From Pseudoalteromonas flavipulchra NCIMB 2033 = ATCC BAA-314 (lineage in GTDB: Bacteria; Pseudomonadota; Gammaproteobacteria; Enterobacterales; Alteromonadaceae), in contig JWIH01000013.1 of the NCBI GenBank assembly GCA_000814665.1, positions 1 to 56,483 of the forward strand: DNA of 56,483 nt, given 5' to 3'. Below are positions 18,771-26,894 of this stretch, piece after piece (positions within the stretch are counted from its first letter, which is position 1; the number at the start of each line of letters is the position of its first letter). The notes under the pieces are model-generated. The model was not told the DNA's origin. It saw only the letters and a program-made list of their open reading frames with translations, and made no database searches. The position numbers and the translations under genes are program-made.

Positions 18771-19877
18771 ATGTCGATGAAACAGTCAAAACGTATAGTA
18801 ATCAAGATCGGAAGTGCGTTGATCGCGCCAGAGCAAGATGGGTGTCGATCCCGCTATTTACTCAGCATCGCGCAATTCATCGTGCGTTGTCGAGCCCGAG
18901 GTATCGAAGTGATCCTCGTCTCTTCAGGTTCAGTCGCAGCAGGGTCGCACTTATTTCCAAACTCAGAGCAGCCTAGCATTGCGGTGAAAAAGGCGATGGC
19001 GGCAGCTGGCCAAACCGAGATGATGGCTACGTGGGACCGCTTCTTCGACTTCCCGTCGGCGCAGATATTGCTGACTCACGGTGACCTACGTGATAGAGAG
19101 CGCTACACCAGTATTCGTGAAACAATATTCACTTTACTCGATCATGGAATACTGCCTATTATCAATGAAAATGACACCGTGACCACAGACGATTTGAAGG
19201 TGGGTGATAACGATAATTTATCTGCCATGGTTGCGGGGGCTGCAGATGCCGATGGGCTAATTATTTGCTCCGATGTCAGTGGTTTATATAACAAAAACCC
19301 TAATTTACACGCAGATGCAGAGCTGATCTCAGAGGTGACAGAGATCACTGAAGAAATCTACGATATGGCAGGTTGTCCAACGAGCAAGGTTGGCACAGGT
19401 GGTATGAAGACCAAAATTGAAGCTGCTGAAAAGGCGACGTCTCACGGTATAGATACCTATATTGTTAACGGCTTCGAAGAAACAACCTTTGAATTATTGT
19501 TGGCGGGAAAAAATCCAGGCACGGTATTTACAGCCTATGATAAACCGATGCAAGAAGCGGTGCATTGGATGACTCACACAGCATCAGAGCAAGGTGAGCT
19601 AGTCGTAGATAGCGATTATGGCTCAGGCGAAAATCAAGTGGTGGGTCAGTTAAGTGGCGATGAAATCACTGAAGTAAAAGGTGAGTTTTCTGTTGGAGAT
19701 ACCGTACTCGTGAGAAGCAAAGATGGTAAGCGTTTAGCCAAAGCAACCACCAATTACAGCAGCTGCCTATTAAACTTTTTAACTGAACATGAAGAGGATC
19801 CGATCAGCGAAAGAATTCAAGATAGCATCGGACCCGTTATTTCAGAACAAGATATTGCATTATTGGAGAAGTCATAA
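18771..19877 (+). CDS. proB: Glutamate 5-kinase ProB
   Basis: Phosphorylates glutamate to gamma-glutamyl phosphate, the first and feedback-controlled step of proline synthesis. About 368 residues: an amino-acid kinase domain (VIKIGSALIAP, VSSGSVAAG, NENDTVTTDD, GTGGMKTKIEAAE) and a C-terminal PUA domain. ATG 18771 has AGGA four bases upstream; ATG 18777 (spacing ten) is equally plausible, whereas the GTG at 18747 lacks a site and would add unrelated residues. It forms an operon with proA, three bases apart. Confidence 0.95.
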   Translation: MSMKQSKRIVIKIGSALIAPEQDGCRSRYLLSIAQFIVRCRARGIEVILVSSGSVAAGSHLFPNSEQPSIAVKKAMAAAGQTEMMATWDRFFDFPSAQILLTHGDLRDRERYTSIRETIFTLLDHGILPIINENDTVTTDDLKVGDNDNLSAMVAGAADADGLIICSDVSGLYNKNPNLHADAELISEVTEITEEIYDMAGCPTSKVGTGGMKTKIEAAEKATSHGIDTYIVNGFEETTFELLLAGKNPGTVFTAYDKPMQEAVHWMTHTASEQGELVVDSDYGSGENQVVGQLSGDEITEVKGEFSVGDTVLVRSKDGKRLAKATTNYSSCLLNFLTEHEEDPISERIQDSIGPVISEQDIALLEKS

Positions 19878-19880
19878 GAC

Positions 19881-21128
19881 ATGAGTTTAATCACAGATAT
19901 TTCATCACAGGCTGCAAAAGCAGCGAAACAGTTAGCACTATTATCTACAGAGCAAAAAAATGCGGTGTTAGCAGATATGGCAAAAGGGATCCGTGATAAC
20001 AGCGATGCTATTATTAAAGCCAATGAAGCTGACTTAGCTGCTGCTCGTGATAACCAACTTAGCGACGCTATGATAGATAGATTAACGCTTAACCAAGCGC
20101 GGATTGAAAGCATGGCTGAGGGCATTGAGACCATCATTCAACTGGACGATCCAGTGGGTGCACGTAGAGACATGGGCGTAAGACCAAATGGCATTAAAAT
20201 CAGCAAAATGCGAGTGCCACTTGGTGTTGTTTGCATGATTTATGAGGCGCGCCCCAATGTCACCGCTGACGCCGGTGCGCTGTGTTTTAAGTCAGGTAAT
20301 GGTGTTATTTTGCGTGGTGGTAAAGAAGCGTTAGCGAGTTCGTTAGAGATCGCAAAAGCGATGCATAAGGCGCTCGAAAAACATAATCTACCTGCCGCGT
20401 TGGTTTCTGTTATTCCGGATCCAGACCGCGCGTTGTTAATGGAGCTGATGCAGCAAAAAGAATATATCGACCTTATCATCCCACGTGGCGGTGAGGGTCT
20501 AATCAATTTCGTTACTGAGAATAGCACGGTGCCAGTGATCCAGCATTTTAAAGGCGTGTGTCACTTGTATATAGACAAAGCGGCTGATCTCGATAAAGCA
20601 ATGGCGCTTCTGTTAAACGGTAAAACGCAGCGTACTGGTGTATGTAATGCGCTTGAAGGGTTAATCGTTCATCAAGATATCGCTCCGACTTTTTTACCGA
20701 AAGTTGCTGCAGCACTAGCAGAAAGGGGTGTGAAAATTAATGCGTGTAAGCAAACCGTAGCTTATTTTGATAATGCAGTTGAGTTAAGCGATGACGAATT
20801 TGGCGAAGAATACTTGAGCCTTGAAATAGCGGTTCGTCAGGTTGCTGATTTTAATGCAGCGCTTGCACATATTGATCGCTTTGGTAGTCACCATACCGAA
20901 GTTATCTGTACGGAAGACAAAGCAGCTGCTGATTTGTTCCAACGCGGTGTAGATGCGTCGGTTGTGATGGTTAACGCCTCTTCACGCTTTAGTGATGGTT
21001 CAGCGTTAGGTTTAGGTGCCGAGATTGGTATTGCTACCACCAAATTGCACGCATACGGACCTATGGGCTTAGAGTCGCTAACAACCGAAAAGTTTTTAGT
21101 AAATGGTGAAGGCCAAATCAGAGAATAA
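19881..21128 (+). CDS. proA: Gamma-glutamyl phosphate reductase ProA
   Basis: Reduces gamma-glutamyl phosphate to glutamate semialdehyde with NADPH, the second step of proline synthesis. The 415 residues are the normal size. Visible are the nucleotide-binding segments VIYEARPNVTAD-type (CMIYEARPNVTADAG), ILRGGKEA, the catalytic cysteine in QRTGVCNALEGLIV, and the GAEIGIATTKLHAYGPMGLE signature at the end. It starts three bases after proB and shares its transcript. Confidence 0.97.
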   Translation: MSLITDISSQAAKAAKQLALLSTEQKNAVLADMAKGIRDNSDAIIKANEADLAAARDNQLSDAMIDRLTLNQARIESMAEGIETIIQLDDPVGARRDMGVRPNGIKISKMRVPLGVVCMIYEARPNVTADAGALCFKSGNGVILRGGKEALASSLEIAKAMHKALEKHNLPAALVSVIPDPDRALLMELMQQKEYIDLIIPRGGEGLINFVTENSTVPVIQHFKGVCHLYIDKAADLDKAMALLLNGKTQRTGVCNALEGLIVHQDIAPTFLPKVAAALAERGVKINACKQTVAYFDNAVELSDDEFGEEYLSLEIAVRQVADFNAALAHIDRFGSHHTEVICTEDKAAADLFQRGVDASVVMVNASSRFSDGSALGLGAEIGIATTKLHAYGPMGLESLTTEKFLVNGEGQIRE

Positions 21129-21199
21129 TGAACAGATGCTGCTTGAGTAGATGGAAGAATCATACTCAGTGGTATACACAGAATGACATAAGTAACTGC

Positions 21200-21230
21200 A
21201 AAGCTCGGGTCGAAAGACTTGGGCTTTTTT
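21200..21230 (+). terminator. proBA terminator with GAAA tetraloop
   Basis: A 12-pair stem with several G-T wobbles (AAAGCTCGGGTC with GACTTGGGCTTT) is closed by GAAA and followed by TTTT, 72 bases after proA. Confidence 0.85.
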
Positions 21231-21255
21231 CTTTTCGATTTAAGGTGTTAATTTT

Positions 21256-21360
21256 GTAAGAAGTAAGAAGTAAGAAGTAAGAAGTAAGAAGTAAGAAGTA
21301 AGAAGTAAGAAGTAAGAAGTAAGAAGTAAGAAGTAAGAAGTAAGAAGTAAGAAGTAAGAA
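21256..21360. repeat. 15 perfect copies of the heptamer GTAAGAA
   Basis: A run of exactly 105 bases consists of fifteen identical GTAAGAA units, between the proBA terminator and the 3' end of tRNA-Ala. Seven is not a multiple of three and the copies are identical, so the tract is young and prone to slippage. It lies immediately downstream of tRNA-Ala on the minus strand (11 bases from its CCA) and would be transcribed as a CU-rich trailer. No gene overlaps it. Confidence 0.98.
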
Positions 21361-21370
21361 GTGCGGAAAG

Positions 21371-21446
21371 TGGTGGAGCTAAGCAGGATCGAACTGCTGA
21401 CCTCCTGCGTGCAAGGCAGGCGCTCTCCCAGCTGAGCTATAGCCCC
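21371..21446 (-). tRNA. tRNA-Ala (anticodon TGC)
   Basis: Reading the minus strand, 76 bases fold as a full cloverleaf: acceptor GGGGCTA/TAGCTCC, anticodon stem CCTGC/GCAGG around CTTGCAC (TGC), a T loop TTCGATC, and an encoded CCA. The acceptor contains the G3-U70 pair that identifies alanine tRNAs. It stands alone, outside the rRNA operon. Confidence 0.97.
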
Positions 21447-21575
21447 ACATTCCGTCAGTGGACGAAGCGAAATTTAATCATTTTTTATATTCCCGTCAAC
21501 CCCAGACAAAAAATTTCGCTATTTTTTTATAGTCTTTGTTACACTGAACTGAAAATAAAACGAATTAAGCGAATT

Positions 21576-21971
21576 ATGGTTCTGCGTCATATCTTTTCTA
21601 TTCTCATTATTGGGCTGCTAGCGAGTTGTGCATCAAAGCCTGATGAGCCTGAACTTATTATCGAAAAGCAATCTCTTCATAAGCGTCTTTCGCCAACTGG
21701 TGATAAAGAATTTGCTTTCATTGTAACGGTACAAGCAACACCTCGAATGGAGCTGGATGCAAGTAAACCAATATCAAGGAGAGAACTAAAACGCTTTGCC
21801 GAGTTTGAGCGTATTGAAGATTCCCCCTCTCTAAAACTCAAGCTAGAAGAGCAAGCCGTCGCCTTGTTAAAACCGGCTTTGATTGAGGCAGACTACTGTA
21901 ATTCAGGTCATAAAATTACCGATGTATACTGGCGACAGCGTAGCGTTCAGTTACGAGGTAAGTGTTTGTGA
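21576..21971 (+). CDS. Small predicted lipoprotein
   Basis: The 131 residues start with a type II signal (FSILIIGLLAS then Cys18), so it is a lipid-anchored envelope protein. The mature part is charged, with no domain I recognise; it ends in a region containing two cysteines (DYCNSGHKITD... RGKCL) that could pair. The last four bases of its frame overlap the GTG start of the following tRNA-editing gene, so the two are probably co-transcribed and coupled, an odd pairing of envelope and translation functions. Confidence 0.75.
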   Translation: MVLRHIFSILIIGLLASCASKPDEPELIIEKQSLHKRLSPTGDKEFAFIVTVQATPRMELDASKPISRRELKRFAEFERIEDSPSLKLKLEEQAVALLKPALIEADYCNSGHKITDVYWRQRSVQLRGKCL

Positions 21972-22480
21972 TCAGAAACAATCCAAGTGCACTTGCAGAG
22001 CGGCTCGCTCAGCTAGATATCAACTATCTCAATTATGAGCACCCACCGTTACATACTTGTCTAGATGCTGACAACTTGAAGTTAGAGAGAAAAGGGACGC
22101 GACTGAAAAATCTCTTCCTCCGAGATAACTATGGAAAGCGACACTTTCTTTTTATTATTCCTGCAGATAAGCAAGTCGACCTAAAAGCGCTGTCTAAATC
22201 TCAAGGGATGTCGCGTTTAGGTTTTGCATCGACGGACAGGCTAGCAAAGTATTTAGGAGTGGAACAAGGCTGTGTATCAGCACTCACATTGCATAACGAC
22301 AGTGAGCAACAAGTCGAATTATGGCTTGATAGTGAACTGCAATCTGCGCAGTTATGGCAGTGTCACCCTCTAGTGAATACTAAAACTTGGGTGTTAACGC
22401 TCGAAGATTTAAAGCGCTTTTGGCAAGTCACTGGGCACTCACCTCACTGGGTTGACTGTGTTTCTCAAACTCAGAACTAA
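21968..22480 (+). CDS. PrdX/YbaK-type aminoacyl-tRNA deacylase (Ala-tRNA(Pro) editing family)
   Basis: Free-standing relative of the ProRS editing domain, expected to hydrolyse mischarged tRNA (Ala-tRNA(Pro) in characterised PrdX/ProXp-ala proteins). About 170 residues show the fold's landmarks: NYEHPPLHTC, KNLFLRDNYGKRHFLFIIP and the substrate-binding strand KQVDLKAL followed by MSRLGFASTDRLAKYLGV. I chose GTG 21968 (GAGG nine bases upstream, GTGA overlap with the previous stop) over the GTG at 21962. The 3' end overlaps the convergent MFS gene by 42 bases. Confidence 0.83.
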   Translation: MIRNNPSALAERLAQLDINYLNYEHPPLHTCLDADNLKLERKGTRLKNLFLRDNYGKRHFLFIIPADKQVDLKALSKSQGMSRLGFASTDRLAKYLGVEQGCVSALTLHNDSEQQVELWLDSELQSAQLWQCHPLVNTKTWVLTLEDLKRFWQVTGHSPHWVDCVSQTQN

Positions 22481-23572
22481 GCCGACTGTACAAACGATAA
22501 AAAGTGATGCACAAAACCAAGCGATACCAGCTTGCTCATAAATCAAACCTGGAAGATAAGAACCCAGCACGCCTCCGGAATAATAAAATGAAACATAAGC
22601 GCCATTGGTGACGGTTGCAGGTGCCAGACTAATACTATTGGCTAAAGGCGCCGCGGTTGAATGGATCACAAACATACAGGCGCAGAATAGCGTAAATAAG
22701 ACCACAAAAAAGAACACAGACGCCACGGGTAATAGCGCAATGGTTGTAGCATAGATGAAGAACATCACAGCTAAAAATCGCCAGGTAGAATGAAATTTAC
22801 TTTGTAGCCAAGGTGTAACGATAGACCCTAAAGCACCAACTAAATAGCCTGTATAGACCCAGCCCACTTTGCTGGGATCGGTTAAATTAAAGTCGTACTT
22901 GAGTATAAAAGGTAAAAAGTTGAGTAGCCCCGCGAAGCAGAAAAACATACAAAATACAGAGCTGTATAATCTCACTAGGCGCGATTGCTTGAGTGGTGCC
23001 AGGTAATCCCTGAACCTTGTCGCGTGAATTATTGGTGGTTTGTTCTTGCTGGCCCGAATGCTAAATGCCAGCACAATCAATAACAATGCGTTTAGGTAAT
23101 AGAAACTTTGCCATTCAAACCAGACAGTAAAGTTGGCTGCAAGCGTACGGCCAAAATAACCTCCGGCTATGGTACTTCCGATGTACAAGCTCATGTTTCT
23201 TTTCAACTGCGAGCCACTAAATTGTTGGCCGATATAACCTGTCATTGCAGTGAGTGCAGCAGGTAATAATAGCCCTTGAATTAACCGAGTAAACAAGAGC
23301 CCTGAAAACGAAGTCATTGAAGCAAATGCTAAACTGCTGAGTGCTAAGAGCAGCATGGTCCATTTTAAAATGCGCAGCGGATTGGACTTTGCCAGCAATA
23401 ATCCGTAGCAGATTGGCGCGATAGCCAAAGGTAGCATAGTTGCTGACATCAGCATACCTGCATCTGACGCAGAGACATTGAACTGCTCTGCAAATTCAGC
23501 CAGCAGCGGCTGCGGCGCGTAAAGCACAAAAAAAATGGTCACAGAGCAAAGCAATAGATGAATGACGGGCAT
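22439..23572 (-). CDS. Major facilitator superfamily transporter
   Basis: Inner-membrane secondary transporter, 377 residues with about twelve hydrophobic segments, resembling the YnfM/AraJ-like drug or metabolite exporters. The N-terminal half holds the typical LLAKSNPLRILKW loop between segments 2 and 3 and RLIQGLLLPAALTAMTGYIG in segment 4. Substrate unknown. Its 3' end overlaps the PrdX-like gene convergently by 42 bases. An inverted repeat, GATTGACC-N11-GGTCAATC, lies 113 bases upstream of its start and could be an operator. Confidence 0.85.
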   Translation of the reverse strand: MPVIHLLLCSVTIFFVLYAPQPLLAEFAEQFNVSASDAGMLMSATMLPLAIAPICYGLLLAKSNPLRILKWTMLLLALSSLAFASMTSFSGLLFTRLIQGLLLPAALTAMTGYIGQQFSGSQLKRNMSLYIGSTIAGGYFGRTLAANFTVWFEWQSFYYLNALLLIVLAFSIRASKNKPPIIHATRFRDYLAPLKQSRLVRLYSSVFCMFFCFAGLLNFLPFILKYDFNLTDPSKVGWVYTGYLVGALGSIVTPWLQSKFHSTWRFLAVMFFIYATTIALLPVASVFFFVVLFTLFCACMFVIHSTAAPLANSISLAPATVTNGAYVSFYYSGGVLGSYLPGLIYEQAGIAWFCASLFIVCTVGLVLSLRNTVNPVR

Positions 23573-23684
23573 TAAGCAATAAGGCTTTTAATTTCGATGA
23601 GTTAGCTTAAATTAAAGCAAACTAGATGACAATTTTTTGCGCTAAATCACGATGCGCAACAATAATTTTGGTAGTTTTACATTA

Positions 23685-23711
23685 GATTGACCGATTCCTC
23701 TCTGGTCAATC
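23685..23711. promoter_or_regulatory. Operator-like inverted repeat GATTGACC-N11-GGTCAATC
   Basis: Perfect 8-base arms are separated by 11 bases in the divergent gap between the MFS gene (start 23572) and the YaiL-like gene (start about 23758). There is no T tract, so it reads as a dimeric regulator site rather than a terminator. The regulator is unknown. Confidence 0.45.
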
Positions 23712-23757
23712 GAAATTGCTGAGTTAAAATAGTGAAAAGTCTATTTTACGGAGTTGC

Positions 23758-24297
23758 ATGATGGGTTCACTGCAAGATCAGTTGCTAAAAGCAGGTCTAA
23801 CAACTGAGCACAAAGCGAAAGTTGCAAAAACACAAAAGCGTAAACAGCAGAAGAAAAAGAAAAAAGGCGCAACGAGCGACCAAACAGACCTTCAAAAACA
23901 TATTGAGCAGACAAAGCTTGAGCAGCAAAAGCGTGCCGAAGAGTTAAATAAAGCGAAGCAAGAAACGCTAAAAGATAAAGAGCAAATTGCTCGCGTGAAG
24001 CAGATCTTAGAGCATCATAACCAAGATGAGATCCGCGGTAATGTGACCTTTAACTTCACATACCAAAATAAGGTGAAGGAGTTAGAAGTTAATTCCGAAA
24101 CACAAAAAGCGCTATCAAAGGGGCGTTTAGCGATTTGTGTGTTAGAAGAGCAGTTCTACGTACTACAAGATGAACCAGCTAGAAAGATCGCAGAGGTAGA
24201 CGAGAAATATATCGTTTTCCATGTTGAGGACAATCAGCAAGGTGATGAGGATGACCCTTACGCTGACTTTGAAGTCCCAGATGATTTGATGTGGTAG
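23758..24297 (+). CDS. YaiL family protein (DUF2058)
   Basis: A 179-residue, very charged protein matching E. coli YaiL at both ends: GSLQDQLLKAGL at the start and DEDDPYADFEVPDDLMW at the end. The middle has a lysine run (KRKQQKKKKKG, about 27-38), a predicted coiled coil (about 50-90) and a compact domain beginning GNVTFNF. YaiL has been called a nucleoprotein or polysaccharide-related, but its function is not settled. ATG 23761 is an equally good start (ACGGAG upstream). Confidence 0.88.
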   Translation: MMGSLQDQLLKAGLTTEHKAKVAKTQKRKQQKKKKKGATSDQTDLQKHIEQTKLEQQKRAEELNKAKQETLKDKEQIARVKQILEHHNQDEIRGNVTFNFTYQNKVKELEVNSETQKALSKGRLAICVLEEQFYVLQDEPARKIAEVDEKYIVFHVEDNQQGDEDDPYADFEVPDDLMW

Positions 24298-24369
24298 TGA
24301 TTAGGCTTTAGGTCGAACTTTAGTCTACACTGACTTACAACGTTAACCGTCAATAAAAAGAGTAATGAT

Positions 24370-24693
24370 ATGAGCAAGATGAAAAAACTACTAGTAGGGA
24401 CTACGGTGGCAATTTGCGCACTAGGTTCAGCAAGTTCAATGGCTGCAGATGGTAAAGCATTATATACAGCAAAGATGTGTCAAACCTGTCATGGTGCAGA
24501 TGGTAAAGCACCAATCATGCCTCTGTATCCTAAGCTAAATGGTCAAAGCAAAGAGTATTTAGCGGCGCAAATGAAAGATATCAAATCAGGTAAACGTAAT
24601 AACGGTATGACAGCAGCAATGAAGGCGATGGTTGCTAATGTCACTGACGCTGAAATCGATGCGATTGCAGAGTATCTATCTAAAGTTGAATAA
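24370..24693 (+). CDS. Periplasmic class I cytochrome c (c553/c5-like)
   Basis: Small soluble electron carrier of 107 residues: signal peptide (cleavage about residue 26, SSMA-ADG), one haem site CQTCH (37-41) and a candidate axial methionine in NNGMTAAM. It ends with the typical helix DAEIDAIAEYLSKVE. It stands alone with its own terminator, so its redox partners cannot be read from the neighbours. Confidence 0.9.
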   Translation: MSKMKKLLVGTTVAICALGSASSMAADGKALYTAKMCQTCHGADGKAPIMPLYPKLNGQSKEYLAAQMKDIKSGKRNNGMTAAMKAMVANVTDAEIDAIAEYLSKVE

Positions 24694-24719
24694 CATCAAA
24701 GTTAGATATCAAAGATGAT

Positions 24720-24746
24720 AAAAAACCACCGTTCGCGGTGGTTTTT
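24720..24746 (+). terminator. Terminator after the cytochrome c gene
   Basis: AAAAACCACC and GCGGTGGTTTTT around a GTTC-containing loop, 27 bases after the stop. Confidence 0.9.
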
Positions 24747-24814
24747 AGTTGAAGATATAATTAAGCTAATTTAGACTTCTATACATCCAAATGTGGAGTC
24801 AATAAGGGATCCCC

Positions 24815-25582
24815 ATGTTCGAATTACCTCAGTTAAATTTAAAAGACAAAGTAAGCGCAGAAGAATGGCAGCTGCGTGTTGACCTGGCCGCTTGTTATCG
24901 ACTGGTTGAGCACTTTCGTTGGGGAGATCTAATTTATACGCATATGTCGGCGCGTTTGCCGGGTACGGATCATTATTTAGTAAACGCCTTTGGCCTGACC
25001 TTTGATGAAGTCACCGCTTCTAATTTGGTGAAGGTCGATCTTGAAGGGAATATTCTTGATGATACGCCATTTAAGATTAATCCCGCGGGTTTTACCATTC
25101 ACAGTGCAATCCATGAGGTGCGAGAAGATGCGCATTGCGTTATCCACCTCCATACCAAAGAGACGATCGCGGTCGCCAGTGTAGAGGGGGGGTTATTGCC
25201 TTTGAGTCAGCACAGTATGTTCTCATTACCATCACTATCGTATCATGGCTATGAAGGCTTGGCGGTGAATATGGATGAGAAAAAGCGCTTGCAAGATGAC
25301 TTAGGTACAACCAATCATATGCTGCTCGTAAACCATGGTGGTTTAACTGTTGGACCAACGGTAGGCGATGCCTTTATGCGTTTTTATGACTTACAGCGTG
25401 CATGCGAGATTCAAGTTGCGATTCAAGCAACGGGACAGCAAGCGGTACCTGTACCACAACCCATTATTGATAACATTTATAACCAAGCGAATGTCGTGCA
25501 TAGCGGTAGCACCGGTGGTCAATTAGCATGGCCTGCAATGCTTCGTAAAGCTTACCGCCTAGATCCAGGCTTTGCTCAATAG
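24815..25582 (+). CDS. Class II aldolase/adducin family protein
   Basis: The 255 residues belong to the zinc-dependent class II aldolase/adducin head family (fuculose-phosphate aldolase, ribulose-phosphate epimerase relatives and several decarboxylases). Visible are THMSARLPG near the N-terminus, the metal ligands in HLHT, and NHGGLTVGPTVGDAFMRFYDL near the C-terminus. It lies eight bases before an enolase-superfamily gene, so the pair probably handles one sugar acid. The exact reaction is unknown; many members lack aldolase activity. Confidence 0.85.
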   Translation: MFELPQLNLKDKVSAEEWQLRVDLAACYRLVEHFRWGDLIYTHMSARLPGTDHYLVNAFGLTFDEVTASNLVKVDLEGNILDDTPFKINPAGFTIHSAIHEVREDAHCVIHLHTKETIAVASVEGGLLPLSQHSMFSLPSLSYHGYEGLAVNMDEKKRLQDDLGTTNHMLLVNHGGLTVGPTVGDAFMRFYDLQRACEIQVAIQATGQQAVPVPQPIIDNIYNQANVVHSGSTGGQLAWPAMLRKAYRLDPGFAQ

Positions 25583-25590
25583 GAGTCAAC

Positions 25591-26766
25591 ATGAAAGTTA
25601 ATCGCGTCGAAGTCTTCGATATTCATTGTCCAGATAGACCTGCTTGGACACCCGTTTTTGTTCGTATTCACACCGATGAAGGCATTTCAGGGGTTGGTGA
25701 AGCTGGGCTTGCATACGACCTCGGCCACAGCGCTGCGGCTAGTATGATCAAAGAAATGGCTGAAGCTTTTTTAATTGGTCATGACCCTTTTCAAACCGAG
25801 CTGCTTTGGTCGCGTATGCTGAGAGAAAGCTTTTGGGGTTTAGGTGGCGGACCTGTAGTGTATGCGGCGATGTCAGCAATAGATACCGCGCTTTGGGATA
25901 TTAAAGGTAAAGCCCTAAACCTACCTGTTTATCAATTGCTTGGTGGTAAAGTGAACCCTGAGCTTCGCACCTATGCCTCGCAATTACAGTTTGATTGGGA
26001 TAGCGAGTTTAAAGCACTAGTTCAACCACACGAATATGCTGAAGCGGCTCACAAAGCCATTGCTGAAGGGTACGATGCGGTTAAAGTTGACCCAATTCAG
26101 TACGACAAAGATGGCAACACCTATTACGATAGAACTAAGCTTATCTCGCGCGCGGAAATGAAATTATACCGTGCAAGAATGAAAGCAATACGTGAAGCGG
26201 TAGGTGATGAAGTGGATATTATTTTTGAGTGCCACAGCTTACCAGGCGCGACATCAGCCATTCAAATTGCAGACATCGCTGAAGAATTTGATTGTATGTA
26301 TTATGAAGAGCCTGTGAATTATCTTAACCACTCTTTACATGCAAAGGTAGCCAACAAAACTTCTGTGCCAATCGCTGGTGGTGAGCGTTTGTATAATCGC
26401 TGGGGTGTTCGCCCTTATTTTGAAGATCAAAGTATTGATGTACTGCAGCCAGATATTGGCCTATGTGGTGGCTTTACGGAAACCAAGAAGGTATGTGATT
26501 ACGCTGATATCTTTGATATCCGTATTCAGGCGCACGTCTGTGGCGGCCCGGTAGCAACCGCAGCTTCATTACACTTGGAAACCGCGATCCCAAACTTCCT
26601 GATCCATGAGCACCATACTTACGCAATCAAAAAGTGGAACAGAGAGCTATGCTTGCAAGATCCACAGCCTAAGAATGGTATCTTTAGAGTATCAGAAGAA
26701 CCGGGGCTTGGTATTGAGCTAAACGATGAAATCGTGATGCGCTCAGCCCGTGTGGAAATTAAGTAG
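25591..26766 (+). CDS. Enolase-superfamily (mandelate racemase/muconate lactonising) enzyme, probable sugar-acid dehydratase
   Basis: The 391 residues have the N-terminal capping domain (VRIHTDEGISGVGEAG; AMSAIDTALWDIKGKALNLPVYQLLGG) and a TIM barrel with candidate Mg ligands in IIFECHS, YYEEPV and AGGERL, a KVD motif (AVKVDP) and a late catalytic-type histidine in IQAHVCGG. This pattern fits acid-sugar dehydratases rather than enolase. Eight bases separate it from the upstream class II aldolase gene, and AGGAG precedes its ATG. The substrate cannot be named from sequence. Confidence 0.85.
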   Translation: MKVNRVEVFDIHCPDRPAWTPVFVRIHTDEGISGVGEAGLAYDLGHSAAASMIKEMAEAFLIGHDPFQTELLWSRMLRESFWGLGGGPVVYAAMSAIDTALWDIKGKALNLPVYQLLGGKVNPELRTYASQLQFDWDSEFKALVQPHEYAEAAHKAIAEGYDAVKVDPIQYDKDGNTYYDRTKLISRAEMKLYRARMKAIREAVGDEVDIIFECHSLPGATSAIQIADIAEEFDCMYYEEPVNYLNHSLHAKVANKTSVPIAGGERLYNRWGVRPYFEDQSIDVLQPDIGLCGGFTETKKVCDYADIFDIRIQAHVCGGPVATAASLHLETAIPNFLIHEHHTYAIKKWNRELCLQDPQPKNGIFRVSEEPGLGIELNDEIVMRSARVEIK

Positions 26767-26850
26767 ACATCCGACGCTCAGCTTAAATACCTGATTTTGG
26801 AGTAACAGTTAGCTCTTGCTATTGTTATTCTTAGACTCAATCAGATACAA

Positions 26851-26877
26851 AAAAACCCAAGCAGTGCTTGGGTTTTT
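26851..26877. terminator. Bidirectional terminator between the sugar-acid operon and suhB
   Basis: AAAAACCCAAGC and GCTTGGGTTTTT with a 3-base AGT loop, located between the convergent genes ending at 26766 and 26895. Confidence 0.9.
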
Positions 26878-26894
26878 CATCTAAACCAGAGTTA

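Noticed and set aside
21256..21360. Heptamer array as a CRISPR or origin iteron set
   Set aside because: No spacers, and no replication gene or DnaA-like boxes nearby; it is a simple microsatellite.
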